From Aeromonas jandaei (GTDB taxonomy: Bacteria > Pseudomonadota > Gammaproteobacteria > Enterobacterales > Aeromonadaceae), in NCBI RefSeq assembly GCF_037890695.1, contig NZ_CP149571.1, forward strand, positions 1,890,001-1,954,000: a stretch of 64,000 nt of DNA, read 5' to 3'. The notes below the pieces were generated by a model. That model was not told the DNA's origin, made no database searches, and was given only the letters and a program-made list of their open reading frames with translations. Shown here piece by piece: positions 16,662 to 25,904 of the stretch; position 1 is the stretch's first letter, and each line of letters opens with the position of its first letter. The position numbers and the translations under genes are program-made.

Positions 16662-18935
16662 TTACGGTTGTGGGCCGGTGTCTTGCTTCCTTGCAAGCTG
16701 GTGCCAATTAACCCATTGCTTTTCATGAGAAGAATTGACTTTTACCAGTCCCTTGTCAATTGCCATCAGGGCGCATTGCCACACATCCCCATTAAAAAAT
16801 GCTGCCTGTTGGCAATCGATGGCGGCGAGCTCCAGCCAGACGTTTTGCTGGTGTTTTTCACTGAGCTGAATGGCTCCCGACAGGGCGAGATAACAGAGGT
16901 CAAACAGGCCATGGTGATCGAGTGCGGTCGCCGCCTTCGGCAGGAAGGGGTGGCTGACGATGCCAAGGCTGACCCGGCGATCGATAGGGTAGTCGCAGGG
17001 GAAGGCGGCGATGGCGATCAGCAGATCGCCGGCAAGCTGATGCAGATTGGCCACATGCCGCTGCGGCACCACATAGAGCAGGTGCCCTTCGCGCAAATCG
17101 TAGATGCGGCCATCCTGCGGAGTCAGGGTTTCGATATAGGCGCCAAAGGCCTGTTCAATCTCGCTGCTGGCCTGATAGCCGTGCTGCTCCCGCACATTGA
17201 GCAGGAAGGGAACCCGGAACAGCAAATAGTGCAGCTTGTCGTCAAATTCGCTGGTGGGCTCTTCGCTCAGATACCAGCGCTCCGATTTGAGCTGGCGTTT
17301 GGCCATCTCCCGCGGCCAGCGATTCATCAGGCGCTGCCAGTTTGCCAGTCCCGAGCGGGGCTCGATCAGCAGGGCCTCACCGGTGCGCTTGGCCTGCAGA
17401 CGGGCGGTGCGCAGCTTGAGCCAGAGGGTAAAGAAGAGATAGATAAAAAGGGCGAGCAGCAGGCTGGTGGTGATGCTCGACCAGAGATAGCGCTCCTGCT
17501 GGTGCTGACTCTGGCCTAGCTGCTGCTCCAGCTCCTTGATGTGTTGCACCCGTTCGACGTGGACATAGTTGTCGCGGATCGCCGCCTGCTCCTGGGCGAT
17601 CTCCTGCTGGCGCACCTCCTCACCCAGTCGGTGGAAGCGCTTGTAGCTGTCCAGCGCCTGGCGCAGGAATCCTTTCTGTTCGTAGGCCAGCGAGAGCAGG
17701 CGGAACACTTCGTACTGGCGGCGGGTATCGCCGATCTGGTCGGCCAGTGCCCGGGCATTCTCCAGCTGCAGGATGGCAATGGCAGCCTCCTGCTTTTTCA
17801 GATAGAGCTCGCCGAGCAGCAGCAGGGTATCGATCAGCGGCTCTTTGGCATCGTTCAGCTCGTGGGACTGGCGCGCCGCATTGAGGTAGTTGCTGGCCAG
17901 CGAGAGGTTGCCGCTTTGCAGGTAGGTCTTGCCAATCTCGTACTTGAGCAGGGAGGACTGTGGCCGGTTGCTCCCTTCATCGATGAGGTCGAGGGCATTG
18001 AAGAAGTAGACCAGCGCCAGATTGAGGTCTCCCTGATCCCGGTTGAGGCGCGCCAGCACGATGAGCGAGTCGCACAGCAGGGAGGGGTTGCCGATGGAGT
18101 GGAAGTAGTTGGCCGCTTCATTGGCATACTGGAGCGCTTTCTGGGGCTCCTGCTCCTGCTGGTAGAGCTTGACGATCTGGTTGGAAAGAAGGCCGAGGAA
18201 GAGCGGATCGTTGAGATTTCTCGCCTGCTGCTGGGCATCGATATATTCGCCAAGGGCCAGCTGGGGTTGCTGCAGGGCACGATAGAGATCGCCACTGATG
18301 GCGCTGACCCAGGCGCTGGCGAGCGGATAGCCCGCTTTCGCTGCCCAGTTGCGAGCCTCGGCCAGATGTACCTTGGCATCCTCGAGCTGCTGATTGTCGA
18401 TGTCATAGCTGGTGCGTAGCAGCCGGCTATAGATCTGCAGCTGGCTCTGCTTGAGATTGGGGGCTGTCAGCTGCTCCTCAAGCTCGCTGAGCAAGGGGCG
18501 ACTGCTGCTCTGGTGGTCAGGCTTGAGCAGCTGGCTGCGGATCTTGAGATAGAGGCCGTGTGCCTTGAGCTCTGGCAGATTCTCCTTGTCTGCCAGAACC
18601 ATCGCCTTGTCGAGCGCCTGCTGGGTGGCCTGATACTGGCCCAGCTGCAACAGACACTCCCCCTTGAGCAGAAAGGCGCCGACGGACTGGGCTATGGTGC
18701 TGTAGTTCAGGATCGGCTCGCGATAGCCGAACTCCTGCCGGTTGCTGATGATCTGCTGGGGATTGTTGGCTGCGCGCGTCAGGAAGGCGGAGGTGATCTG
18801 GACGCATCTGGCGGGATCGGTCTGAACCAGCGACTGAGCCTGCTGGAGGTCGACAGAGAGCTGCTCCTTGTCCAGATCCAGATTCGGAGCGGATAGGGAG
18901 GACATCATCATGGCCAGAAAAAACAGTTGATTCAT
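16662..18935 (-). CDS. TPR-repeat membrane protein with degenerate GGDEF domain
   Basis: 757 residues. An N-terminal signal-like segment (MNQLFFLAMMMSSLSA) is followed by about 400 residues of TPR helices in the periplasm (for example EYIDAQQQARNLNDPLFLGL), a coiled coil, one membrane helix (SSITTSLLLALFIYLFFTLW, near residue 475), and a cytoplasmic C-terminal domain. That domain begins IEPRSGLANWQRL, which aligns to the start of GGDEF domains, but the signature is REGHL where the neighbouring enzyme has GGEEF, and the I-site is lost. It should not make cyclic di-GMP and may instead bind, sense or partner. In Vibrio a degenerate GGDEF gene (cdgG) lies close to queF, so synteny is plausible. 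Confidence 0.85.
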   Translation of the reverse strand: MNQLFFLAMMMSSLSAPNLDLDKEQLSVDLQQAQSLVQTDPARCVQITSAFLTRAANNPQQIISNRQEFGYREPILNYSTIAQSVGAFLLKGECLLQLGQYQATQQALDKAMVLADKENLPELKAHGLYLKIRSQLLKPDHQSSSRPLLSELEEQLTAPNLKQSQLQIYSRLLRTSYDIDNQQLEDAKVHLAEARNWAAKAGYPLASAWVSAISGDLYRALQQPQLALGEYIDAQQQARNLNDPLFLGLLSNQIVKLYQQEQEPQKALQYANEAANYFHSIGNPSLLCDSLIVLARLNRDQGDLNLALVYFFNALDLIDEGSNRPQSSLLKYEIGKTYLQSGNLSLASNYLNAARQSHELNDAKEPLIDTLLLLGELYLKKQEAAIAILQLENARALADQIGDTRRQYEVFRLLSLAYEQKGFLRQALDSYKRFHRLGEEVRQQEIAQEQAAIRDNYVHVERVQHIKELEQQLGQSQHQQERYLWSSITTSLLLALFIYLFFTLWLKLRTARLQAKRTGEALLIEPRSGLANWQRLMNRWPREMAKRQLKSERWYLSEEPTSEFDDKLHYLLFRVPFLLNVREQHGYQASSEIEQAFGAYIETLTPQDGRIYDLREGHLLYVVPQRHVANLHQLAGDLLIAIAAFPCDYPIDRRVSLGIVSHPFLPKAATALDHHGLFDLCYLALSGAIQLSEKHQQNVWLELAAIDCQQAAFFNGDVWQCALMAIDKGLVKVNSSHEKQWVNWHQLARKQDTGPQP

Positions 18936-19024
18936 TGGATTAAGGACGGCACAGGGGTGAGGGCATGTTATCCAACGCCCCCCTGTGCGTCCAGAGTTTA
19001 CTCATGCTTCCCCTGCAGATAAGA

Positions 19025-19049
19025 AGAGGGCGTCCAACCGACGCCCTCT
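19025..19049 (-). terminator. Hairpin after queF
   Basis: AGAGGGCGTC (19025-19034) / GACGCCCTCT (19040-19049) with a 5-nt loop. The T-rich tail on the minus strand is weak (CTTCTTATC), so read-through into the TPR gene is possible. Confidence 0.6.
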
Positions 19050-19070
19050 CATTTCTATTGTCCGCCCGTT

Positions 19071-19931
19071 TTACTGACGGATCAGCCGCAGATTGGCGGG
19101 TACCGCCTCGAAATCGGAGCGGAACGGGTTGATGTCGAGGCCGCCACGACGGGTATAGCGGGCATAGACGGTGAGCTGCTCCGGCTGGCAGTAGTGCTTG
19201 AGATCGATGAAGATGCGCTCGATGCACTGCTCGTGGAACTCGTTGTGCTGGCGAAACGAGATGAGGTAGCGCAGCAGCTTCTCCCGATCCAGTTTCGGCC
19301 CCTTGTAGCGGATCACCACAGAGCCCCAGTCCGGCTGGCTGGTGACCAGACAGTTGGACTTGAGCAGGTGGCTGTGCAGGGTCTCCTCGACCAGCTCGCT
19401 GCTGGTAGCGCCTTGCAGCAGGTCAGCATCAAACTCGTAGTGGTCGACCTCGATATCCAGCTCGTCAATGCACTCGCCGGGCAGGGTGGCAATCTGGTGC
19501 GGGGCGCGATCGAGCGGGAACAGGGTCACCTTGACCGGCTCGCCGGCGCAGGCACCGAGATCTTGCTCCAGCATGGCCGCCACCGCCTCGATGGAGTCGC
19601 AACGGGTCTGGTTGAAGGAGTTGAGGTAGAGCTTGAACGATTTGGACTCGATAAGATTCGGGCTGGTGGCCGGAATGGTCACTTCGCCCACGGCCACCAT
19701 CGGCTTGCCCTTGCTGTTGAGCCAGGAGAGCTCATAGAGCGTCCAGACATCGCAACCGGTAAAGGGGAGGTCGTCACCGAGTTTCAGATCATCCCGGTTC
19801 AGGCTGCGGGGAACCGGTTGCAACAGGGAGGGGGTGTACTGGCTGATGTAGTCGGATTGCTGGCCCAGACTCAAGCCCTGGAGGGCGCTGGCGCCGGCGT
19901 ATCTATCTTGTTTGCTCACAGGTTTGCTCAC
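19071..19931 (-). CDS. queF: NADPH-dependent 7-cyano-7-deazaguanine reductase
   Basis: 286 residues, the long (YqcD-type) form of QueF. It reduces preQ0 to preQ1 for queuosine in tRNA. Both T-fold halves are present: the QueF motif [14 protein letters not shown] (about residues 94-107) and the C-terminal half with the catalytic Cys and Asp in [27 protein letters not shown] completes the substrate pocket. It is divergent from syd; E. coli has queF and syd adjacent. Confidence 0.95.
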   Translation of the reverse strand: MSKPVSKQDRYAGASALQGLSLGQQSDYISQYTPSLLQPVPRSLNRDDLKLGDDLPFTGCDVWTLYELSWLNSKGKPMVAVGEVTIPATSPNLIESKSFKLYLNSFNQTRCDSIEAVAAMLEQDLGACAGEPVKVTLFPLDRAPHQIATLPGECIDELDIEVDHYEFDADLLQGATSSELVEETLHSHLLKSNCLVTSQPDWGSVVIRYKGPKLDREKLLRYLISFRQHNEFHEQCIERIFIDLKHYCQPEQLTVYARYTRRGGLDINPFRSDFEAVPANLRLIRQ

Positions 19932-20101
19932 CTAATGTGTTCATCATGATTGGGAGGAAGCGGGCCATTGCATGGCCAGAGCGTGCTCGCAGCCTTGCCA
20001 GCGGGGATAACCCAGAGCTGCAACGGGGCGCTGGCAACCTTGTCTGTCACCCGGTTTGATGGTGCAATAGCGGACTTTGCCAGCAATTGTGGGGATTTTC
20101 G

Positions 20102-20650
20102 ATGTCGGATCAAGTTTTGTCTGCCCTGAAGCACTTTTTTACCCGCTGGCAGCGTGACGGCGAGGCCAGACGAGGCTTACCCCTGTGCCAGTGGGAGTCG
20201 GAGTGGCGCTCCCCCTGTCAGCTTGGTGAGCCGGTCGACGGTCAGATCAGCTGGCGCCCCCATCTGCGCAGTGAGCCCGGCGATTTCACCGCCATGAACG
20301 AGGCGCTGGAGCTGCAGCTTCATCCTGCGGCGACCACCCTGTTTGGCCACTGGTTCAGCCGCCCTGTCCCCTGCCTCTTCAAGGGGCTGCGCCTTGAGTT
20401 GATCCTGCCGTGGAACGAGGCGGATCTCGACCTGCTCAAGGAGAACCTCATCGGCCACCTGCTGATGCTGCGCAAGCTCAAGCGTACTCCCTCCATCTTC
20501 CTTGCTACCACCCGCAACGAGATGACCCTCATCTCCCTTGATAACGAGAGCGGTCAGGTGTGGCTGGAGTGGCTCGACTCAGGCCGCAGGCTGCCGCTGG
20601 CTCCCTCGTTGCCGGCGTTCCTGGAGCGGCTGGAGACCCTGCCGCAATAG
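20102..20650 (+). CDS. syd: SecY-interacting protein Syd
   Basis: 182 residues (E. coli 181). The start ATG at 20102 has a GGGG element seven bases upstream. It is a cytoplasmic peripheral protein that binds SecY and may remove faulty translocons. The family stretches WRPHLR and FGHWFSRPVPCLFKGL, and the acidic LPWNEADLDLLKENLIGHLL, are present. It stands alone between queF (divergent) and a convergent DUF2310 gene. Confidence 0.93.
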   Translation: MSDQVLSALKHFFTRWQRDGEARRGLPLCQWESEWRSPCQLGEPVDGQISWRPHLRSEPGDFTAMNEALELQLHPAATTLFGHWFSRPVPCLFKGLRLELILPWNEADLDLLKENLIGHLLMLRKLKRTPSIFLATTRNEMTLISLDNESGQVWLEWLDSGRRLPLAPSLPAFLERLETLPQ

Positions 20651-20719
20651 CGTCTGTTCGCGCCACTGTCGCTTGGCGGAACAGATCTCGAAACGAAATG
20701 CCGAAACGAATATCGCAAC

Positions 20720-20756
20720 AAAAAGAGCCTTGCCACGTGGCAAGGCTCTTTTTATT
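20720..20756. terminator. Bidirectional terminator after syd
   Basis: A perfect 34-bp palindrome (20720-20736 / 20737-20753) starting with AAAAAGAGCC and ending in T-run; serves syd and the convergent DUF2310 gene. Confidence 0.92.
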
Positions 20757-20776
20757 GCGTCACGGGCAGGGCGCGC

Positions 20777-21562
20777 TTAATCCTTGAAATCCCAGGAGAG
20801 GTTGGAGACCAGCCGGCAGCTGTCGCACTTGAAGTCGAAGATCTCGTGCAGTGGCGCTGCCAGTGCCCACTCGCCGCCACAGCTCGGGCAGGGGCGCGCC
20901 TTCTCCTCGGCCGCGCTCACGCCGCCCACCCGGTAGAGGTAGTAGTAGGTGGGGATGCCGGTCAGCACCTCCAGCCGCTTGGCGAGATCGCTGCCACGCC
21001 GGTAGAGACGACTGCCCACTTCCCCAATCTCGTGCAGCGCCGCATGTTCGGCGATGGAGCCGTTCATCTGCAGCTGATCGCACGCCTCCCAATCCTCCTG
21101 CCACTTGATGATCTGCTTGTGATCGCCGTTGGCGACGGCCGGCACCTGATAGAGCGGGATGGGGGCGAAGTGGTCGCCACAGCGCAGTGGCGAGCAGGTG
21201 TGCAGGAAGCTGGTGTAGAGCATCATCCAGCTTGGGCGCTCGCCCTGCTGGCCGCAGGGATCTGTGCTGTCGGAGAGCAGATCCGCCCCCTGCAGATGGA
21301 GTTTCGGCGCCAGCAACCCCGCCTGATTGAGCTGCTGCTCGGCCAGCTTGACCTGCTCGCTCTGGTTGTCCGGGTGGAGGCTGTCCTGCTCCGGGCAGAC
21401 TACCCGGCTGACGAAATAGCCCTCGTGCATGCTGGTGGGAAACTCGCGTCCGAGGATCTGGCCCTGATAGCGCAGCATGTCCAGATAGTTGACGATGGCT
21501 CGCTCGGCTTCACCGAGGGAGGTGTCGCGATAGCACTCAAAGCAGAGTTCGACGATATACAT
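20777..21562 (-). CDS. DUF2310 Zn-ribbon-containing protein
   Basis: 261 residues. The C-terminus holds a zinc ribbon: CPSCGG (about residue 229) and CDSC about 22 residues later. The N-terminus starts MYIVELCFECYRDTSLGEAE. Family members are described as possible nucleic-acid-binding proteins, with no proven function. The gene begins 3 bp after the stop of the small coiled-coil gene, so both belong to one minus-strand operon. Its place near syd and queF repeats in related genera. Confidence 0.82.
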   Translation of the reverse strand: MYIVELCFECYRDTSLGEAERAIVNYLDMLRYQGQILGREFPTSMHEGYFVSRVVCPEQDSLHPDNQSEQVKLAEQQLNQAGLLAPKLHLQGADLLSDSTDPCGQQGERPSWMMLYTSFLHTCSPLRCGDHFAPIPLYQVPAVANGDHKQIIKWQEDWEACDQLQMNGSIAEHAALHEIGEVGSRLYRRGSDLAKRLEVLTGIPTYYYLYRVGGVSAAEEKARPCPSCGGEWALAAPLHEIFDFKCDSCRLVSNLSWDFKD

Positions 21563-21565
21563 GGC

Positions 21566-21862
21566 TCAGTTTTTCCCCTGCTGTGTGAGCAGGTCGGTCA
21601 GCCGATCCACTTTGCGTTCGAGACGATTGAGCTGTTCGGCAAGTTGCAGCAGGGTGGGCTCGGCAACGGGGGCGGGGGCTGCCTGCTCCTGGCTGGCTGT
21701 TTCCGGAGCACCTGCTGGCTGCTGTTTCCACTGGCTAAGCACTTTCAGCAGCTCGGCCATGGCAACCGGCTGGCTCAGGCGAGCCTTGATCATGGCGGTG
21801 GTCGGGGTGATCCCCTTGGCGGCCAGTTCGTTGGCGATACGGATGATCTCGTGGGCGGACAT
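21566..21862 (-). CDS. Small helical protein, possible DNA-binding N-terminus
   Basis: 98 residues from the ATG at 21862 (MSAHEIIRIANELAAKGITP); earlier in-frame codons would give an unlikely start. The first 45 residues look like the plasmid KfrA-type helix-turn-helix (ANELAAKGITPTTAMIKARL). An Ala/Pro-rich linker follows, and the C-terminus is a short coiled coil with heptads (LLQLAEQLNRLERKVDRLTD). It could be a small DNA-binding or adaptor protein. No function is known to me. It is coupled to the DUF2310 gene. Confidence 0.7.
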   Translation of the reverse strand: MSAHEIIRIANELAAKGITPTTAMIKARLSQPVAMAELLKVLSQWKQQPAGAPETASQEQAAPAPVAEPTLLQLAEQLNRLERKVDRLTDLLTQQGKN

Positions 21863-21955
21863 AAGTGTGCTCTGCTGAATGGGTAGATGGGGGGCCGAAG
21901 TGGCTGGTCGGGGCAGGATCTTAACCAAAGCCCGCAGGGGATAAAAGGGGAGGGC

Positions 21956-22192
21956 TCAGCGGGGCTGGCGCAGCATCAGGTCGAGCTGGTCGATCGCCTC
22001 GCACCAGTCGGAGTCGTGCCACAGGGCATCGCGCAGAAAGCTGGCCTGAGCGGCGTTCCAGAACTGCGCTTCCGGCAGCAGGGTCTCGTTGTCGAGATGA
22101 TGCTCGTGGACGAAGCGATAGAGGCTCAGCTCGTCGTTGGCCATGCCGAGCTGGGCGAACAGGGCGGGCAAATCGTGGTGCAGGGGGTCCAT
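21956..22192 (-). CDS. DUF2789 family protein
   Basis: 78 residues. The pattern LPALFAQLGM, FVHEHHL, EAQFWNAAQASFLRDALWHDSDW is that of DUF2789, a small acidic family of proteobacteria with no known role. The start has GGGAGAG upstream. It is the likely first gene of a three-gene unit with the coiled-coil and DUF2310 genes (93 bp to the next). Confidence 0.8.
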   Translation of the reverse strand: MDPLHHDLPALFAQLGMANDELSLYRFVHEHHLDNETLLPEAQFWNAAQASFLRDALWHDSDWCEAIDQLDLMLRQPR

Positions 22193-22534
22193 CTCGTCTC
22201 TCCCTTGGCTAATCCCTGAGATTATAGACAGGCGAATTTCTTCCCCCCGCGGCGGGCTGGGGTTTCATCCTGATGGCGGAGGAGGCATTGCGCCGCTGAT
22301 GACGAGGGTTGGAGAGGCGGGAGATGGCCCGGCTTGGCCGCTATAAACAAAATTTATGGGTTTTAGGAAAATGACCCAGCTTCAGCTTATACCGAGGAGA
22401 GCGCACCGCTGGCGGCATCCAGCACACCGTTTGTGCTCATCAAAGGCATTGGCCCGATCTCTGACATATGGCTTGCTGGCCCCGACCCGGATGGGGAGGG
22501 GGATAAGCAGGCCGGGTAATGAGGCAAGGGGATG
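22193..22534. other. Intergenic stretch without a recognised gene
   Basis: 342 bp between the DUF3301 stop and the DUF2789 start, both on the minus strand. It is GC-rich and noncoding-looking with stops in all frames. I see no strong hairpin with a T-run and no clear promoter; a promoter for DUF2789 is expected here. Confidence 0.5.
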
Positions 22535-22834
22535 TCAAACCGTGGGAATGCGATGGGGCGGCAGCTCGACGCCGATAACGTGCAGGCCCTGCATCTTGAG
22601 GGTGCCCTGATAGTGGCTCTCGCCATCGCTGGAGAACTCGAACTGGTAGTGGGTGAGCAGCCTGAGCGGCTTGCCGGCCACTTCACGGCGGCTGCGGGCC
22701 AGCGACAGCAGCTGCAGGTCGTGGTGCTGGCAGTAGCGGCGCATATATTGCCACGCCAGTTCGGCCTGACGGCGTTGCAGCCAGAACGCGCCGGCTATCG
22801 CCATCAGCGCCAGAATTCCGAGCATCTCTCCCAT
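22535..22834 (-). CDS. DUF3301 membrane-anchored protein
   Basis: 99 residues. One N-terminal membrane helix (MLGILALMAIAGAFWL) is followed by a basic stretch and the family pattern AWQYMRRYCQHHDLQLLSLA, with a beta-type C-terminal half. Function unknown. It follows the DUF3549 gene on the same strand (119 bp), an arrangement shared by Vibrio and Shewanella relatives near truC. Confidence 0.82.
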   Translation of the reverse strand: MGEMLGILALMAIAGAFWLQRRQAELAWQYMRRYCQHHDLQLLSLARSRREVAGKPLRLLTHYQFEFSSDGESHYQGTLKMQGLHVIGVELPPHRIPTV

Positions 22835-22953
22835 AGGCAGCTTCCTTGTTGTCGGATCATTGTCAGAGTCGGCTGTCAGCCAGCTAGCGGGAGCCTGTGG
22901 TCAGACTCCCTTGTTGCCCGTGCCGTGGCCAATGGGCCAGGCGATGCCGCAGA

Positions 22954-23994
22954 TCAGGCAGAGGCAAACAGGCGGCCAATCGCCTTGCCCAGCTCCTCGC
23001 TGCGCTCCGGGTCACGCAGTCTGGCCAGCATATCATTGCGCAGGGCCGGTAAAGTGACGAGCTCGGCAAAAACCTGATTGAAGAACTGGGTCGGTTGCAG
23101 GGCGAGCTGCTCCAGATAGTCGCCCAGCAGTCTGGCATCCTGCAGATCAGGCCAGAGCCGGCCTGCGATGGCGAGCAGCAGCGCCGGGCTCGGCTGGGTT
23201 TGCAGCAGGGTCAGCAGCTTGTTGGTGCGCAACGCGCTGCCGGGGCAGGAGGCCATGGCGCGACAGAGGTAGGCCAGGGTCTCCGGGTTGGGGGCGGCAC
23301 ACTCCTGCTCCTTGCCGATCCGCTCGAGCAGGGCGCCTTGCACGGCCGGTGGCAAGGGGGCGCTCTCCAGACTCTGGCAGAGGGCGTAGAGCGGCTCTTG
23401 CGGCAACTTGGGCAGCGCCTTGCAGACCAGCGCCAGATTGCGCTCATCATGCAGCCGCTCCGCCAGATCGGCAAAACCCTGTAACCCCAGCGTCTGCCAG
23501 CCGGTGTCGTTGGGGGCAGCCAGATAGTGGCAGAGCGCTTCGTAATAGGCAGACGGGGCCTGCTCCAGCTGGCGCGCCAGCTTGGCGTGCAGGCTCGCCA
23601 TCTTGGCCTCGGCCGGGCGGAAGGTGTAGGGGTTGTCAGCCAGTCGCTTGGCTTTCTCCTCGTCGAGCTCGCCGGTCAGCTTGTAGCCCAGCGTCTCCAC
23701 CACCTGATCCATGAAGTGCTTGGGGCCACTCGAGATGAGCAGGCCGCGCTCGTCGAGGGCAAACTTGAGGAACCAGAGGTAGTGGCGCGACTCGCTCGGC
23801 TGGAAGAAGTGGACGCCGAGCCAGGCGTGCTGCTGCAGCGGCCAGGGGTAGGGCTCCTGCTGCTGTTCGATGCGCACAAAGGTGTCGCTGGCCAGCGGCC
23901 GCACCTGGCGGCCCATGTCAAAGAGCTGGAACTGGGTGCCAGCCTGGGTCAGAAAGTCGGTCAGAGTATTGATGGCGGTCGGCGTCGCAGACAT
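22954..23994 (-). CDS. DUF3549 family protein
   Basis: 346 residues, soluble and mainly helical, without a signal peptide. The N-terminus (TLTDFLTQAGTQFQLFDMGR) and the segment HYLWFLKFALDERGLL are typical of DUF3549. Leucine-rich helical repeats fill the C-terminal two thirds, like a HEAT-type solenoid. Function unknown; its constant neighbours are truC/yqcC (divergent here) and DUF3301. Confidence 0.8.
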   Translation of the reverse strand: MSATPTAINTLTDFLTQAGTQFQLFDMGRQVRPLASDTFVRIEQQQEPYPWPLQQHAWLGVHFFQPSESRHYLWFLKFALDERGLLISSGPKHFMDQVVETLGYKLTGELDEEKAKRLADNPYTFRPAEAKMASLHAKLARQLEQAPSAYYEALCHYLAAPNDTGWQTLGLQGFADLAERLHDERNLALVCKALPKLPQEPLYALCQSLESAPLPPAVQGALLERIGKEQECAAPNPETLAYLCRAMASCPGSALRTNKLLTLLQTQPSPALLLAIAGRLWPDLQDARLLGDYLEQLALQPTQFFNQVFAELVTLPALRNDMLARLRDPERSEELGKAIGRLFASA

Positions 23995-24253
23995 GGAGAG
24001 CTCCGGCTTGAATATGATGCGGGCCGATTATAAGGCCATGGCCACGGATAGCCAGCGTTGGCTCCGGCCCTGATGGCGAGTCTGCGGCGGGATCTCTGCA
24101 TGGCAGCGGCTCGGGAGGAGGTGTATAGTATCGCCCTTTTTTACGGGCGGTTGGCTGCGAAGGCTGCCGCTCTGGCTGGCGTCTTGTTGTTGCCTTGCTC
24201 GGCAAGCGCGCGGCCATCCCGGATCAACCTGTGGTGATGAGGAAGTGCACGAT

Positions 24254-24589
24254 ATGAATCAATATTTGCTGGTCGCCGGCTTGCTGGGGGAACTCACGGC
24301 CGAGCTGCAGCGCCTCGAGCGCTGGCAGGCGGAGCATCCGGGCGAGGAGGCACTGGCCAGTACCCTGCCTTTTTGTGTCGATACCCTGAGCTTTGACCAG
24401 TGGTTGCAGTTCGTGCTGATCCCGCGCATGGAGCAGCTGGTGGTGATGCAGGCGCCGTTGCCGAGCAGCGTCTCCCTCTACCCCATGGCCAGCGAAGTCT
24501 ATAAAGAGGAGCTGGCCGAGGTGGAGGCCCTGCTGCGGCTGATCGCCCGCTTCGACCTGCTGCTCTCCGGCAAAGTGGTCGAGCAATGA
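24254..24589 (+). CDS. yqcC: YqcC family protein (DUF446)
   Basis: 111 residues. ATG 24254 is preferred over GTG 24245 because GAGGAA (24239-24244) then has a normal spacing. The pattern LPFCVDTLSFDQWLQFVLIP is diagnostic for YqcC. Role unknown; the gene overlaps truC by 4 bp (ATGA) as in enterobacteria, where yqcC-truC-yqcA is conserved. Confidence 0.92.
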   Translation: MNQYLLVAGLLGELTAELQRLERWQAEHPGEEALASTLPFCVDTLSFDQWLQFVLIPRMEQLVVMQAPLPSSVSLYPMASEVYKEELAEVEALLRLIARFDLLLSGKVVEQ

Positions 24590-25359
24590 TGGACGAGCAG
24601 AGCAAAGAAGAGAAAGCGCTGCAGCTCACCCTGCTCTATCAGGATGAGTGGCTGGTGGCGGTCAACAAGCCCTCCGGCCTGTTGGTGCATCGCAGCTGGC
24701 TCGACAAGGCCGAGACCCGCTTTGCCATGCAGATGACCCGGGATCTGATCGGCGGTCGCCACGTCTATCCGGTTCATCGCCTCGACCGGCCCACCTCCGG
24801 GGTGCTGCTGTTCGCCCTCGATCCGGCGGTGGCTCGTACCCTGACCGAGGCGTTTGCCAACCGTCAGGTGCACAAGGAGTATCTGGCGCTGGTGCGCGGC
24901 TGGGCGCCCGAGCAGGGGGTGATCGACTACCCCCTCAAGGAGCAGCTGGACAAGATCGCCGACGCCATGAGCGACCCGGATCGGCCGGCGCAGGAGGCGG
25001 TCACCAGCTTCCGCCGGCTGCATCGGGTCGAGCTGCCCCATGCGGTCTCCAAGAAACACCCCACCAGTCGCTACAGTCTGGTCAGGTTGTTCCCGAAAAC
25101 TGGCCGCAAGCATCAGCTGCGCCGCCATATGGATCATCTGTTCCACCCGATTGTGGGCGACACCACCCACGGCGATGGCCGCCATAACCGCTTCTTCCGC
25201 GAGCACTATGGCTGCGAGCGCTTGCTGCTGGTGGCCCGCACCCTGAGCTTTACCCACCCGATCCTCAAGGTGCCGATGCGGATCCAGGCACCGCTTGGCC
25301 AGGATGTGCTGCGCCTGTTTGCCGAGCTGGGCTGGCCTGCCAGCGAGAGTGACTACTGA
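24586..25359 (+). CDS. truC: tRNA pseudouridine(65) synthase
   Basis: 257 residues (E. coli 260). It makes pseudouridine 65 in tRNA-Ile1 and tRNA-Asp. RluA-family motifs: VNKPSGLLVH, the catalytic-aspartate motif HRLDRPTSGVLLFA (Asp about residue 64), and RLFPKTGRKHQLRRHM. It starts within the yqcC stop codon (ATGA overlap), so translation is coupled. Confidence 0.95.
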   Translation: MMDEQSKEEKALQLTLLYQDEWLVAVNKPSGLLVHRSWLDKAETRFAMQMTRDLIGGRHVYPVHRLDRPTSGVLLFALDPAVARTLTEAFANRQVHKEYLALVRGWAPEQGVIDYPLKEQLDKIADAMSDPDRPAQEAVTSFRRLHRVELPHAVSKKHPTSRYSLVRLFPKTGRKHQLRRHMDHLFHPIVGDTTHGDGRHNRFFREHYGCERLLLVARTLSFTHPILKVPMRIQAPLGQDVLRLFAELGWPASESDY

Positions 25360-25436
25360 TCCTCATCAGGTTGCATCTGGCGCCAACTTGTCGATAAAGT
25401 GACTCATCATCCGAGTGAAATGGCAGGGAGCAGGTG

Positions 25437-25871
25437 ATGGCACAGATCGATATCGTGGTAGGGAGCGTCTATGGTGCGGCCATGCTGGTGGCCGAGACGC
25501 TGGCAGATGAGCTGGCACGGCAAGGGCACAAGACAGCGCTTTATGAAGAGGCACGGCTGGAGGATATCGACCCCGGCCGTTTTTTATTGCTGGTCAGCGC
25601 CACCACGGGGCAGGGGGACATTCCCCCCAATCTGCAGCCTTTTGCTACCGATCTGGCTGAGCGCGCCCCCTGGCTCAAGGGGTTGCGGTACGCTCTGGTC
25701 GCCATGGGGGACAGCAGCTACGACCATTTTTGCGGTGCCGGCCGTCGGCTGGATAGCCAGTTGCAGGAGCTGGGGGCGACAGCGGTTGTCCCGCGCCTTG
25801 AGCTGGATGCGACCCTGCACGATGAGCCGGAGCGGGTCGCTCTGGCCTGGCTAAAAAGCTGGCATATATAG
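25437..25871 (+). CDS. yqcA: Flavodoxin YqcA-like
   Basis: 144 residues. ATG 25437 is favoured over GTG 25434 (GGGAG at 25426-25430). The FMN phosphate loop is VGSVYGAAMLVAETLAD (GSxYGxA), and the isoalloxazine loops are SATTGQGDIPPNL and ALVAMGDSSYDHFCGAG. It is a one-electron carrier of the short-chain MioC/YqcA type. The position after truC supports yqcA; mioC would be next to asnC. Confidence 0.9.
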   Translation: MAQIDIVVGSVYGAAMLVAETLADELARQGHKTALYEEARLEDIDPGRFLLLVSATTGQGDIPPNLQPFATDLAERAPWLKGLRYALVAMGDSSYDHFCGAGRRLDSQLQELGATAVVPRLELDATLHDEPERVALAWLKSWHI

Positions 25872-25904
25872 CCGAAAAATTACGCTGTAATTTGCCTCAT
25901 ATAA

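Noticed and set aside
22535..22834. Alternative reading of the DUF3301 gene as a pseudogene
   Set aside because: The frame is intact, with a clear membrane helix and family pattern; no frameshift is visible.
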